From positions 806,001-870,000 of the forward strand of contig NZ_OY781063.1 in the NCBI RefSeq assembly GCF_963676285.1: a stretch of DNA of 64,000 bases. Direction: 5' to 3'. Under the pieces are notes generated by a model that searched no databases, was not told the origin of the DNA, and saw only the letters and a program-made list of their open reading frames with translations. The DNA comes from an uncultured Sphaerochaeta sp. (GTDB lineage: Bacteria > Spirochaetota > Spirochaetia > Sphaerochaetales > Sphaerochaetaceae). The position numbers were made by a program, and so were the translations under genes. This document shows, one piece after another, positions 1-6,910 of this stretch (position 1 is the stretch's first letter; the number at the start of each line of letters is the position of its first letter).

Positions 1-113
1 ATGTAACGAGGAGATTGAAGCAAGCAGGGGATATTTTGGGTATTAAGGTACTGGACCATTTAATTTTCAGTGAGGAGGGGTATTTATCGATGCTGGAGGG
101 TAATCTGTTCTAA
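1..113 (+). CDS. RadC-family (JAB/MPN domain) protein, C-terminal fragment cut by window start
   Basis: Partial gene entering from the left. The frame from base 3 reads VTRRLKQAGDILGIKVLDHL and ends IFSEEGYLSMLEGNLF-stop at 111-113. This is the C-terminal end of the RadC/JAB fold that follows the zinc-binding HxHPSG...D region, which lies outside the window. The same 36 residues are encoded by the copy at 3610-3720. The two DNA copies differ at 8 positions, all synonymous, so this copy evolved as an expressed gene. RadC proteins of this kind are common on mobile and accessory DNA and their biochemical role is unsettled. A hairpin follows directly at 123-203. Confidence 0.75.
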   Translation, partial: VTRRLKQAGDILGIKVLDHLIFSEEGYLSMLEGNLF

Positions 114-122
114 AGAAGAAAT

Positions 123-203
123 GAAAACTACCAGGTGCAAGCTCCTTTCGGTTGCCACAAAACCAAATTTTCTCTACTGGTTTTTGGCTTGCACCTGGTT
201 TTC
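123..203 (+). terminator. Long hairpin after radC, terminator-like
   Basis: The arm GAAAAC-TA-CCAGGTGCAAGC at 123-142 pairs with GCTTGCACCTGG-TTTTC at 187-203: 12 perfect base pairs, a short bulge, then 5 more. The arms are separated by about 44 bases that contain an inner AAAACCA/TGGTTTT stem. The right arm runs into TTTTCTTAT. It may be a terminator or a conserved repeat element. The same hairpin occurs at 3730-3810. Confidence 0.55.
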
Positions 204-287
204 TTATTGCTGGAGCATGAAAAATCAAAGGGAATTAATGAGGAAGAGAAGTCATGGATATTCTAACAGGTATCGGTAACTTGAAAG

Positions 288-316
288 TTTACTTTTGTAT
301 TGATATTGTGTATAAT
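288..316 (+). promoter_or_regulatory. Candidate promoter upstream of the IS110/abiE locus
   Basis: A perfect TATAAT lies at 311-316, with TTTACT at 288-293 and a 17-base spacer. A 10-bp palindrome ATATCGATAT starts at the end of the -10 box (316-325), a plausible repressor site. Spacing and -10 are good and the -35 is weak. The promoter points towards abiEi, but the IS110 element now lies in between. Confidence 0.45.
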
Positions 317-391
317 ATCGATATATAAATAAACTAGCATGAGAGGAGTCAACTATAAACAATGAAAAACGAACATAAAGTTTTTCAAAGC

Positions 392-1537
392 TCAGAGAGA
401 ATACATCTCATCCTTGGACAACAAGGCATAGAGTGTCCTTACGAGCTTGTTCATAGTTGCGACCATGGCCTTCCTATGGGGGAATCCGGCATCCCGTTTC
501 TTGTGGTAATACGTATTGAAGACGATGTTGTGTTTCACACAGCTGTCAGCCATCAGGTACAGATACTTCCTCAGCACAGGATTCCCATGCTTGGATATCC
601 TCAGCTGCTTGCTGGAGTTTCCCGACTCGTAGATACCCGGATCGGTGCCTGCGAAGGCGATGAGCTTCTGGTAGGTGGCAAACTGGGAGATATCGGGAAT
701 CTCGGAAAGGAAGTGGGAAGCCGTCACCTCCCCGATACCGGGGATGGACACGAGGATTTCCATCTGGCGTCGGTGCAGGGTCTTCTCGAGCTCCACCAGG
801 GCCTTGGTGAGCTCCTCGTCCCGCTGCTGGCATGCGAGCACGGCCTTGGCGCTGTCACGGACCATGGCGGCACGGTAGCTGACACCTATGGAGGTCTGGG
901 CGAGATCCTTGATGTGCTGTACGGTTATTTCCTCGCTCTTGCGTCCTCTCTGTACCTCCAGTGCCTGCTGCAGTTGCCATTCGGTGGCGTCGAGCACATC
1001 CCTTGCACTGCCGTAGACACCCAGAAAAGCCAGCAGGGTCTTGGTGTAGACATTGAATGCAAGCAACTCGGGGAAGGCGACCGCCAGGTCACTCTTGAGG
1101 ATGGTCTTTGCCTTTGCAAGATCCTCGGCATTGGCGGCCCTGCGCCTGGCGAGCATCTTGCTCTCGCTGTCAAGCTGCATCCTGTCCTCCTGCAATGCAC
1201 TCATGTGGGCTTGCGCATACCGGGCTATGGTAACGGCATCAAGAGCGTCGGTCTTGGTCCTTCTGAGCGTCTGCCCGTCATGAAAGTGCTTGATGAGCAA
1301 TGGGTTAATGATACGTGCTTTCCTGCCGTGGTTCAAGAGAAAGTGGTACAGCGGCAGGTGGTAGCCCCCGGTGGATTCCATGACGAACAGCGAGGCATCG
1401 CTCACCTGGGTGGAAGCAATGAAGGTAGAGAAGCCGTCATGGTCGAAGGTGAGCGAACCCTGGCTTTGTACTCCCTGGGTTCCCATAACACAGAATGTGG
1501 CAGATTTGCTGGCGATATCCAATGCGACGATGGACAT
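392..1537 (-). CDS. IS110-family transposase (DEDD)
   Basis: 381 aa. The N-terminal RuvC-like domain carries the DEDD tetrad: D7 in ALDIAS, E54 in VMESTGGYH, and D97/D100 in KTDALDA. A coiled middle segment follows. The C-terminal transposase_20 domain contains IPGIGEVTA, FAGTDPGIYESG and ISKHGNPVLRKYLY, where the conserved catalytic Ser of IS110 enzymes is expected. Length is normal for the family and the frame is intact, so the element may be active. IS110 recombinases act with a bridge RNA encoded in a non-coding end of the element; the region just upstream (1538-1716) is the likely place. The element separates a promoter at 288-316 from the abiE genes. Confidence 0.93.
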   Translation of the reverse strand: MSIVALDIASKSATFCVMGTQGVQSQGSLTFDHDGFSTFIASTQVSDASLFVMESTGGYHLPLYHFLLNHGRKARIINPLLIKHFHDGQTLRRTKTDALDAVTIARYAQAHMSALQEDRMQLDSESKMLARRRAANAEDLAKAKTILKSDLAVAFPELLAFNVYTKTLLAFLGVYGSARDVLDATEWQLQQALEVQRGRKSEEITVQHIKDLAQTSIGVSYRAAMVRDSAKAVLACQQRDEELTKALVELEKTLHRRQMEILVSIPGIGEVTASHFLSEIPDISQFATYQKLIAFAGTDPGIYESGNSSKQLRISKHGNPVLRKYLYLMADSCVKHNIVFNTYYHKKRDAGFPHRKAMVATMNKLVRTLYALLSKDEMYSL

Positions 1538-1716
1538 AAGAAAACCTCCTGTGGGTTAGAAAATGGATCCCGTTTTCCAGTCTCCCGCTTGAAAGAAGCT
1601 CGATGGCTTAATCAACCAATAGGGAAATTCGGGACCGAGGACAGACTCCTCTTGAAGCTCAAAGACTTAAATGTTATGCGGTCCTCTGTCCCGGAATTAT
1701 ATCATCAAAAATCAGT
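1538..1716 (-). ncRNA. Candidate IS110 bridge RNA region
   Basis: About 180 non-coding bases upstream of the transposase match the size and place of the bridge RNA described for IS110-group elements such as IS621. The segment contains a strong imperfect inverted repeat: 1626-1642 (AATTCGGGACCGAGGAC) against 1681-1698 (GTCCTCTGTCCCGGAATT), enclosing about 38 bases that could form a guide loop. The assignment is by position and structure only; target- and donor-binding loops were not derived. Confidence 0.35.
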
Positions 1717-1738
1717 CACCTATCGTAAGTATAGGGTG
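1717..1738 (+). promoter_or_regulatory. Imperfect palindrome before abiEi, possible operator
   Basis: CACCTAT at 1717-1723 faces ATAGGGTG at 1731-1738 across 7 bases, ending 22 bases before the abiEi ATG. AbiEi-type antitoxins are known to repress their own operons by binding inverted repeats upstream. The role here is inferred from position. Confidence 0.4.
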
Positions 1739-1760
1739 AATTATTATTAGGAGACAGATT

Positions 1761-2354
1761 ATGGTAATCAATTCTCGATTGTATGATGAAATCAAGAAAA
1801 ACAACAACGTGATCACCACATCACAGGTACTACAGCTAGGATTTTCAAAAACACTGCTTACTAACTATGTCCATGCTGGCCTTTTGGAACGATGTGGTCA
1901 TGGCGTCTATACTCTGCCAGGTGGGTTAATCGACGATATGTATGGGCTTATGCTTCGCTCGTCAAAAATTATTTTCTCCCATGACTCCGCACTCTTTTTA
2001 AACGGACAATCCGAGCGCACACCGTTTCGACATACAGTTACCATTCCCAGTGACTCAGTGTTGCCAACCTCAATCAAGAATGCATGCACTTGTTTTTATA
2101 TCAAGCCAGAGTTGCATACTCTAGGAATGGTCTTGATAAAGACAACTTTCGGCAATACGGTCAGAAGCTACAACATGGAACGCACCATTTGTGATTTACT
2201 GCGCAGTCGCACCCGATGTGATGAGGAAACAATAATCAGTGCCTTGAAAAACTACGTAGCGTCCAAGAACAAAAACTTGAATCTTCTTGCAGAGTATGCA
2301 AAGAGTCTGCGAGTTGATAAGAAACTAAAACAATATATGGAGGTGCTGCTATGA
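1761..2354 (+). CDS. abiEi: AbiEi-family type IV antitoxin, transcriptional regulator
   Basis: 197 aa. The N-terminal winged-helix domain (about residues 5-55, VITTSQVLQLGFSKTLLTNY then LERCGHGVYTLPG) is typical of AbiEi antitoxins. It is followed by the AbiEi C-terminal domain with the conserved FSHDSALFLNG and NMERTICDLLR segments. AbiEi proteins neutralise AbiEii toxins and repress their own operon. The ATG follows a good AGGAGA site. The stop overlaps the start of abiEii by four bases (ATGA), so the pair is translationally coupled. The native promoter may have been separated from the gene by the adjacent IS110 element. Confidence 0.88.
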   Translation: MVINSRLYDEIKKNNNVITTSQVLQLGFSKTLLTNYVHAGLLERCGHGVYTLPGGLIDDMYGLMLRSSKIIFSHDSALFLNGQSERTPFRHTVTIPSDSVLPTSIKNACTCFYIKPELHTLGMVLIKTTFGNTVRSYNMERTICDLLRSRTRCDEETIISALKNYVASKNKNLNLLAEYAKSLRVDKKLKQYMEVLL

Positions 2355-3190
2355 GTTCTACATCCATGAGCCTGAAGGCCCGAATCAATAACTACTCGAA
2401 GGAACATAGTATTGCAGCACAGGTCGTCTTGCAGAACTATATGTTCGAGCGATTCTTGGAACGTTTATCCAAGTCCGAGTATAAAGACAAATTCGTAATC
2501 AAGGGAGGAATGCTCATTGCAACCATTGTGGGCTTGGATATCCGCTCAACCATGGATATGGACACAACACTTCGCAATTTGCCCTTCACAGAAGACCAAA
2601 TAGAACAAACGATTAAAAGCATCTGCAGTGTGGCTTTGGCCGACGAAGTCAATTTTTCTATTGTTTCCGTATCACCTATCCGAAAGGATGACCGCTATGG
2701 TGGTTTTTGTGTTCGTATGGATGCTAGATACGACACAATCATAACACCGCTCTCAATCGATATCTCTACAGGAGATGTCCTGACACCTTCCGCCGTTCAT
2801 TATGAATTCAGTGGAATGTTTGACGAATCTGTCCGTATCAGCATCTGGGGCTATAATATTGAGACGGTCATGGCCGAAAAAGTCGAAACTATTCTGAGCC
2901 GTGGCATCTTCAGCACACGCCCGAGAGATTATTATGACATCTATATTTTGGGCACCACACAAAAGTATGACAAGGCACTTTTTGAAGAAGCGCTATCTGC
3001 TACGGCTAATCACAGAGGAAGCAAGGCAACCCTGGCTAATAAAGAGGCAATATTCAAAAACATTTCGGAAAGCCGGGATCTTCATGAAAGATGGACAAAA
3101 TACCAAAAGAAGTTCCCCTATGCTCAAAATATTACTTATGAAGCAATCATCTCAGTACTTCATAGCCTGCTTTGGCCGCTGCTTTCCTAA
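2351..3190 (+). CDS. abiEii: AbiEii/AbiGii-family toxin, nucleotidyltransferase
   Basis: 279 aa. The DNA polymerase beta-like nucleotidyltransferase fold is seen in FVIKGGMLI followed by RSTMDMDTTLRN (GG...RxTxDMD), with further conserved AEKVETILSR and RPRDYYDIYIL segments. AbiEii toxins are GTP- or NTP-dependent nucleotidyltransferases, some of which modify tRNA acceptor stems; together with AbiEi they act as type IV toxin-antitoxin and phage-abortive systems. The gene overlaps abiEi by 4 bases. The C-terminus looks complete. Family assignment is firm and the molecular target is unknown. Confidence 0.9.
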   Translation: MSSTSMSLKARINNYSKEHSIAAQVVLQNYMFERFLERLSKSEYKDKFVIKGGMLIATIVGLDIRSTMDMDTTLRNLPFTEDQIEQTIKSICSVALADEVNFSIVSVSPIRKDDRYGGFCVRMDARYDTIITPLSIDISTGDVLTPSAVHYEFSGMFDESVRISIWGYNIETVMAEKVETILSRGIFSTRPRDYYDIYILGTTQKYDKALFEEALSATANHRGSKATLANKEAIFKNISESRDLHERWTKYQKKFPYAQNITYEAIISVLHSLLWPLLS

Positions 3191-3394
3191 CTAGCCGAAT
3201 CATTGGGTACCAGCAAACAAATTTACACCACCCCGCGATCATTGATAAAGCCTTGTGAAGTCGGGTCCAGGAAATAAGGCCTCCGAGAACCAACATGGAG
3301 ACGGATGAAAGGGGAAAGAGAGCACGAAAAAGCACCCATTACAGCTTTTGTTCTACCGGTTCTTCGAAAAGCTGGGAAAACTAATCCGAAAAAG

Positions 3395-3720
3395 AAAATT
3401 GGGTTTCCTGGTGACGATTACTTCTTCCTCAAGCTCTTTGATGCAAGTAGGAATGCCTATGTCAGGAATCCTGTGGCTGAGAGAATCCCACAGGATTTAT
3501 GATTGAGCCGGAAGTTTTCGGGGAAGCAGTGCGTCAGCGTGCCACCGCCATCCTGGTAGCCCATAATCACCCCAGTGGCAATCTTGAGCCGAGTGTGGAG
3601 GATAAGGATGTAACAAGGAGGCTGAAGCAAGCAGGGGATATTCTGGGTATTAAGGTACTGGATCATTTAATTTTCAGCGAAGAGGGATATTTATCGATGC
3701 TGGAGGGTAATCTGTTCTAA
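3395..3720 (+). pseudogene. RadC-family pseudogene, frameshifted and 5'-truncated
   Basis: An upstream frame reads DYFFLKLFDASRNAYVRN, which resembles the RadC strand before the active site, and stops at 3500-3502. The next frame is open from 3481 and reads NPTGFMIEPEVFGEAV then AILVAHNHPSGNLEPSVED with the JAMM metal motif HxHPSG(x7-8)D, ending at 3720. Joining the two frames near 3485 would restore a RadC-like protein, so one base has been lost or gained. The N-terminal helix-hairpin region is absent or degraded. The last 36 residues equal those of the copy at the window start. A short protein could still start at ATG 3499. Confidence 0.65.
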
Positions 3721-3814
3721 AGAAGAAATGAAAACTACCAGGTGCAAGCTCCTTTCGGTTGCCACAAAACCAAATTTTCTCTACTGGTTTTTGGCTTGCA
3801 CCTGGTTTTCTTAT
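3608..3814 (+). repeat. Direct repeat copy 2 (radC 3' end plus hairpin)
   Basis: Second copy of the repeat at 1-207. It is identical over its last 127 bases and differs by 8 silent changes before that. It lies at the end of the frameshifted radC remnant and includes the hairpin at 3730-3810 (arms CCAGGTGCAAGC and GCTTGCACCTGG). It ends at CTTAT, after which the two copies diverge completely. Confidence 0.9.
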
Positions 3815-3977
3815 GAAATGCTCATAGGTACAGACCAACCGATAGAAACATTATTAGAGTATAAGGCGATGATTATGAAACAACAGTTCTTATCCAAACA
3901 AAGCAATAAGATTGACGCTTTTGGGGATGATGTGTATGATATCTAATATTTATACACATATTACCCAGGAGGCTGCG

Positions 3978-4172
3978 ATGCGGACGAATATCGTCATTGA
4001 TGATCGGCTGATGAGCGAGGCTTTGATGATTTCAGGCTGCAAAACGAAAAAAGAAGCCGTGGAACAAGCATTGAAACTCCTCATTATCATGAAGAAGCAA
4101 GAAAAGATCCGGGAACTCAGGGGTAAGTTATCTTGGGAAGGAGACCTTGATGCAATGAGGACCGACGTATGA
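3978..4172 (+). CDS. vapB: VapB-type antitoxin
   Basis: 64 aa. It begins MRTNIVIDDRLMSEALMISG, the ribbon-helix-helix start typical of VapB/DUF2191 antitoxins, continues KTKKEAVEQALKLLI, and has a charged C-terminal tail that would wrap VapC. The ATG at 3978 is chosen because AGGAGG at 3968-3973 lies at the right distance; an upstream in-frame ATG at 3912 lacks a site. The stop overlaps vapC by 4 bases. It neutralises the VapC RNase and is expected to autoregulate the operon. Confidence 0.87.
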   Translation: MRTNIVIDDRLMSEALMISGCKTKKEAVEQALKLLIIMKKQEKIRELRGKLSWEGDLDAMRTDV

Positions 4173-4561
4173 TCGTCGTAGATACCTCTGTTTGGATTGA
4201 CTATGTGAATGGAGTGCATACAGCCCAAACTGATATCCTGGACAAAGAATTACAGGAGAGTCGAGTTGTTACAGGTGATGTGATAATGGTGGAGTTTCTC
4301 CAAGGATTTCGGGACAACAAACAGTTCAAAACTGCCAGGATGCTTATGGACTCACTTGAGTATTATGACTTTGTCGGAAAGGAGATGGCTATCAAGGCGG
4401 CAGAGAACTTCCGCTTACTAAGAAAGAAAGGTATTACCGTTCGTAAGACCATCGATGTTCTTATAGCAACGTTTTGCATTGAACATGGATTTGAGCTTCT
4501 TCACAATGACAGGGATTTTGAACCGATGAAAGAGATTCTTGGTTTGCAAGTAAAACACTAA
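4169..4561 (+). CDS. vapC: VapC-type toxin, PIN-domain ribonuclease
   Basis: 130 aa, a single PIN domain. Acidic metal-binding residues are visible as D5 (MIVVDTSVWID), E42 (VIMVEFLQG), D96 (VRKTIDVLIA) and D114/D116 (LLHNDRDFE). VapC toxins cleave RNA, often tRNA or the sarcin-ricin loop of 23S rRNA. The gene overlaps vapB by 4 bases. All catalytic positions are retained, so the toxin is probably functional. It is the second toxin-antitoxin pair in this 4.5-kb accessory region. Confidence 0.92.
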   Translation: MIVVDTSVWIDYVNGVHTAQTDILDKELQESRVVTGDVIMVEFLQGFRDNKQFKTARMLMDSLEYYDFVGKEMAIKAAENFRLLRKKGITVRKTIDVLIATFCIEHGFELLHNDRDFEPMKEILGLQVKH

Positions 4562-4706
4562 TGTTGCACCAGCATGTACGCCTGTTGATTGTTATCATAC
4601 AGCATCCCCTTATTTAAACCCAAAATAGTGTTTTCTTCATCAGAACAGAGAGGTGATATCCTCGCTGGCAAGGTACTCAACCAGCTCCTCTTGTGAGAAA
4701 GGGATC

Positions 4707-5645
4707 CTAGTCCGAGCTTTCGTATAAGGCAGCTATTGCATGAACCCGACGCTTCATTTCCTTGCGGATATGCACGGGTTCCAAGCACTCGCAGGCATCT
4801 CCAAAACTGAGAAGGATATTGTAATAGTAATCATTCTCTATGAAGGGGAAATCAACAAGGTAATGCTCTTCCCCATCTGGCGATATCTGTTCAGATGTAC
4901 AATAATCGAGCACTCGTTCCTTAGCTGATGCATGAATACGTATTTTGATTGGCTTATGCATCATTTCCAAGGTATCTGAAACATCCAACTGTGGTTCATG
5001 ATACGCTCGTGGGATAAAGCGTTCTTCAGATATCTGCAAACCTGACATACGTGATATCCTGAACAGTCGATAGTCATTTCTTCTATAACAGTACCCATGG
5101 ACATACCACCTACTACCCTTCAATACCAATTGATAGGGCTCAGCTGTGCGTGTGGTTGTATTACCATAGCGGTCTGCATAGACAAAGGAAAGCAGCTTGC
5201 TCTCCTGTAAGGCTGTCCTGATCATTTTTAGGGCGGATTGTATGGTTTTATTCCCCATCCACGGACTCAAATCGATGTGTATCTGATTTGCTTTCAGTGC
5301 AATCTCTTTAGCCCTATCAGGAGGAATGAAACTATTCACTTTTGCAAGGGCACCAACCAGCTCATCACCTCGTATCATACCAGAAAGGCTGGATAGCCCC
5401 ATCAAGATAGCGGAAAGGTCGGTAGTTGAGAAAACCTTCCGATCGACCTTGTATCCCGGCATGATCTCAAAGCCGCCACCCACACCAGAGGTTGAACATA
5501 CAGGAATACCAGCCATTCCGATTGCATCAATGTCACGATAGATTGTTCTCAGTGAAACCTCGAACATATCGGCCAATTCCTGTGCCCCGACACGGTCTTT
5601 ATCGAGGAGTACCATTATTATGCTTACAAGTCTGTCTACTTTCAT
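4707..5645 (-). CDS. WYL-domain transcriptional regulator (YafY family)
   Basis: 312 aa. The N-terminal HTH_11 winged helix is at about residues 5-60 (LADMFEVSLRTIYRDIDAIG then GGFEIMPGY). A WYL domain lies in the middle (about 150-225, FVYADRYGNTTTRTAEPYQL, SRWYVHGYCY, FRISRM), followed by the WCX C-terminal domain. The family binds DNA as a dimer and senses ligands through WYL. It is divergent from the isochorismatase-like gene across 114 bases containing ATTGTTG/CAACAAT (5685-5691/5704-5710) and GATTGCAATC (5649-5658, at its own start), plausible operators. It probably controls that gene and itself; inferred from arrangement. Confidence 0.9.
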   Translation of the reverse strand: MKVDRLVSIIMVLLDKDRVGAQELADMFEVSLRTIYRDIDAIGMAGIPVCSTSGVGGGFEIMPGYKVDRKVFSTTDLSAILMGLSSLSGMIRGDELVGALAKVNSFIPPDRAKEIALKANQIHIDLSPWMGNKTIQSALKMIRTALQESKLLSFVYADRYGNTTTRTAEPYQLVLKGSRWYVHGYCYRRNDYRLFRISRMSGLQISEERFIPRAYHEPQLDVSDTLEMMHKPIKIRIHASAKERVLDYCTSEQISPDGEEHYLVDFPFIENDYYYNILLSFGDACECLEPVHIRKEMKRRVHAIAALYESSD

Positions 5646-5684
5646 CTGATTGCAATCTTCCTGTAGTTTGTATAGGTATTGTGG

Positions 5685-5710
5685 ATTGTTGCCACACTGT
5701 TGTCAACAAT
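5685..5710. promoter_or_regulatory. Inverted repeat between divergent WYL regulator and hydrolase
   Basis: ATTGTTG (5685-5691) and CAACAAT (5704-5710) form a 7-bp inverted repeat with a 12-base spacer. It lies in the only intergenic space between the divergent regulator and hydrolase genes. A regulator-binding role is inferred from position. Confidence 0.35.
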
Positions 5711-5759
5711 TGCATTCTATAGTGATACCAACAAAGCAAATTAATAGGGGGGATTCACT

Positions 5760-6257
5760 ATGCAGAAGAAAGCCTTGGTCGTGATCGATATCCAGAATGA
5801 CATAACCAAAAACTACAAGCAAGTTATCGGCAACATCAATAAAGCCATTGATTGGGCAGTGAAAACGAATATTCACGTTGTTTACATACGACATGAAAAC
5901 CTATCGGACGGAACGAGGACATTCAAGAAAGGAACACGTGGGGCTGAATTAGCTCCAGATTTGGACATAGTATCAGAGAATGTATTTACAAAATTCAAAG
6001 GGAATGCCTTAACCTCTGAAGCTTTCTCAAACTTCATTACTACAAGTGAAATAAAAGATTTCTATATAGCAGGAGCTGATGCTGTCGCTTGCGTTAAGTC
6101 AACATGCTACAACCTTCGCAAGGCACAATACGAAGTCAAGGTACTATCAGATTGCATCACCAGTTATGATACAAGGAAAATTGACGAGATGCTGCAGTAC
6201 TATGAGAGCAAAGGTTGTGCCGTCACCAGCTTGCATGACTTATTTTCAGATCAATAA
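5760..6257 (+). CDS. Isochorismatase-family cysteine hydrolase
   Basis: 165 aa, single-domain isochorismatase-like hydrolase. D10 (ALVVIDIQND), a Lys in FTKFKGNAL and a Cys in GADAVACVKST are the expected Asp-Lys-Cys catalytic triad. Relatives include nicotinamidases and N-carbamoyl amidases, and the substrate cannot be read from the sequence. The zinc-site His residues of nicotinamidases are not seen. The start follows AGGGGGG at a good distance. It lies alone, divergent from the WYL regulator, which probably regulates it. Confidence 0.88.
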   Translation: MQKKALVVIDIQNDITKNYKQVIGNINKAIDWAVKTNIHVVYIRHENLSDGTRTFKKGTRGAELAPDLDIVSENVFTKFKGNALTSEAFSNFITTSEIKDFYIAGADAVACVKSTCYNLRKAQYEVKVLSDCITSYDTRKIDEMLQYYESKGCAVTSLHDLFSDQ

Positions 6258-6272
6258 TCTTGCATACAACAT

Positions 6273-6788
6273 TCACCACTGCTCAGAGAAGCGGTCCACA
6301 ACCAATACTCCTTGGGGAACATTCAGTTTCAAACATAATCGTCCATGAGCGTTGTAACCGACCAGTTTGATTGCATGTTTCCCTGGGCGCAGCGTAAGAT
6401 GGCCAGGGGCATCATCCCCTACCTCGGACAGTATCTCGACTTCACCAGTTTCCTCATGGACCAACACCACTTTGTACACCTCTGCCTGTACATCTGCTCT
6501 ATCTAGTTCATAGGGTAGCAGAACTGTATGATCGGTAGACATTTCATATACCGTATCACGACCAAAAAACCCCTTGAAATCAATGGTGATTGAATCATAT
6601 ACGTTTTCCGAACTACGATGCTGGTAGGAGTACGAATCACCCACCTGGGAAATCCAAGCAGGATCTTCACATTGTTCTCTCGAAAAGCGTTTCCCAGAGC
6701 CAATGGGAAATAACGAACACGAAAGGCCGAACAGCATCACCAACCCAACAAGAAACACCAGTCTTGATCCTCTTCTATTTTGTTTCAT
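6273..6788 (-). CDS. Predicted lipoprotein, unknown function
   Basis: 171 aa. A basic N-terminus (MKQNRRGSR) precedes a hydrophobic stretch and a lipobox FGLSC with C24 as the predicted lipidated residue. The rest is a soluble, beta-rich region with no recognised family. It is convergent with the hydrolase gene (15 bases apart) and divergent from the LuxR gene, with a perfect palindrome between the two. Co-control with the LuxR protein is plausible but inferred. Confidence 0.7.
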   Translation of the reverse strand: MKQNRRGSRLVFLVGLVMLFGLSCSLFPIGSGKRFSREQCEDPAWISQVGDSYSYQHRSSENVYDSITIDFKGFFGRDTVYEMSTDHTVLLPYELDRADVQAEVYKVVLVHEETGEVEILSEVGDDAPGHLTLRPGKHAIKLVGYNAHGRLCLKLNVPQGVLVVDRFSEQW

Positions 6789-6832
6789 ACGATACCTCTG
6801 AGAAATTGATACCTGAGAGAGGAACCGATAAC

Positions 6833-6852
6833 CATACGAATATATTCGTATG
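6833..6852. promoter_or_regulatory. Perfect 20-bp palindrome between divergent genes
   Basis: CATACGAATATATTCGTATG is a perfect 20-bp palindrome, 44 bases upstream of the lipoprotein start and 58 upstream of the LuxR-type gene. It has the form of a dimeric operator, probably for the neighbouring LuxR protein or another regulator. Confidence 0.55.
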
Positions 6853-6910
6853 TTGCTGAAAACACGATATTCATCTTGCTTGACGACCTCTACGATGGTA
6901 CAGTCTTTCC

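Larger units (their letters stand above)
1..207 (+). repeat. Direct repeat copy 1 (radC 3' end plus hairpin)
   Basis: Bases 1-207 match 3608-3814 with 8 substitutions, all within the first 80 bases, and are identical from 81 to 207. The identical part covers the last radC codons, the stop and the hairpin. The true left edge lies outside the window. The repeats bound about 3.4 kb holding IS110, abiE and a radC remnant, so recombination between them could delete that block. That last point is inference. Confidence 0.9.
320..1716 (-). mobile_element. IS110-family insertion sequence, ends approximate
   Basis: The element carries one transposase gene flanked by about 70 bases downstream and about 180 bases upstream of non-coding sequence. 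IS110 elements usually lack terminal inverted repeats and make no long target duplication, so the exact ends cannot be read here. The boundaries are inferred from the abiE promoter on one side and the palindrome before abiEi on the other. A ribosome-binding site plus ATG at 343-364 (GAGAGGAG then ATGAAAAACG) may be the start of a gene interrupted by the insertion. Confidence 0.6.

Noticed and set aside
123..203. Hairpin after radC as an integron attC site
   Set aside because: Toxin-antitoxin genes suggested cassettes, but RYYYAAC and GTTRRRY core sites are missing and no integrase or array of sites is seen.
362..1750. Long open frame (462 codons) on the + strand over the IS110 transposase
   Set aside because: It is antisense to a transposase with intact DEDD residues, has no family features and is a frame shadow.
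3728..3946. Short open frame over hairpin copy 2 and the following bases
   Set aside because: Its first part is the hairpin repeat; no ribosome site or family was seen. The last about 40 codons before vapB may be a gene fragment but cannot be supported.
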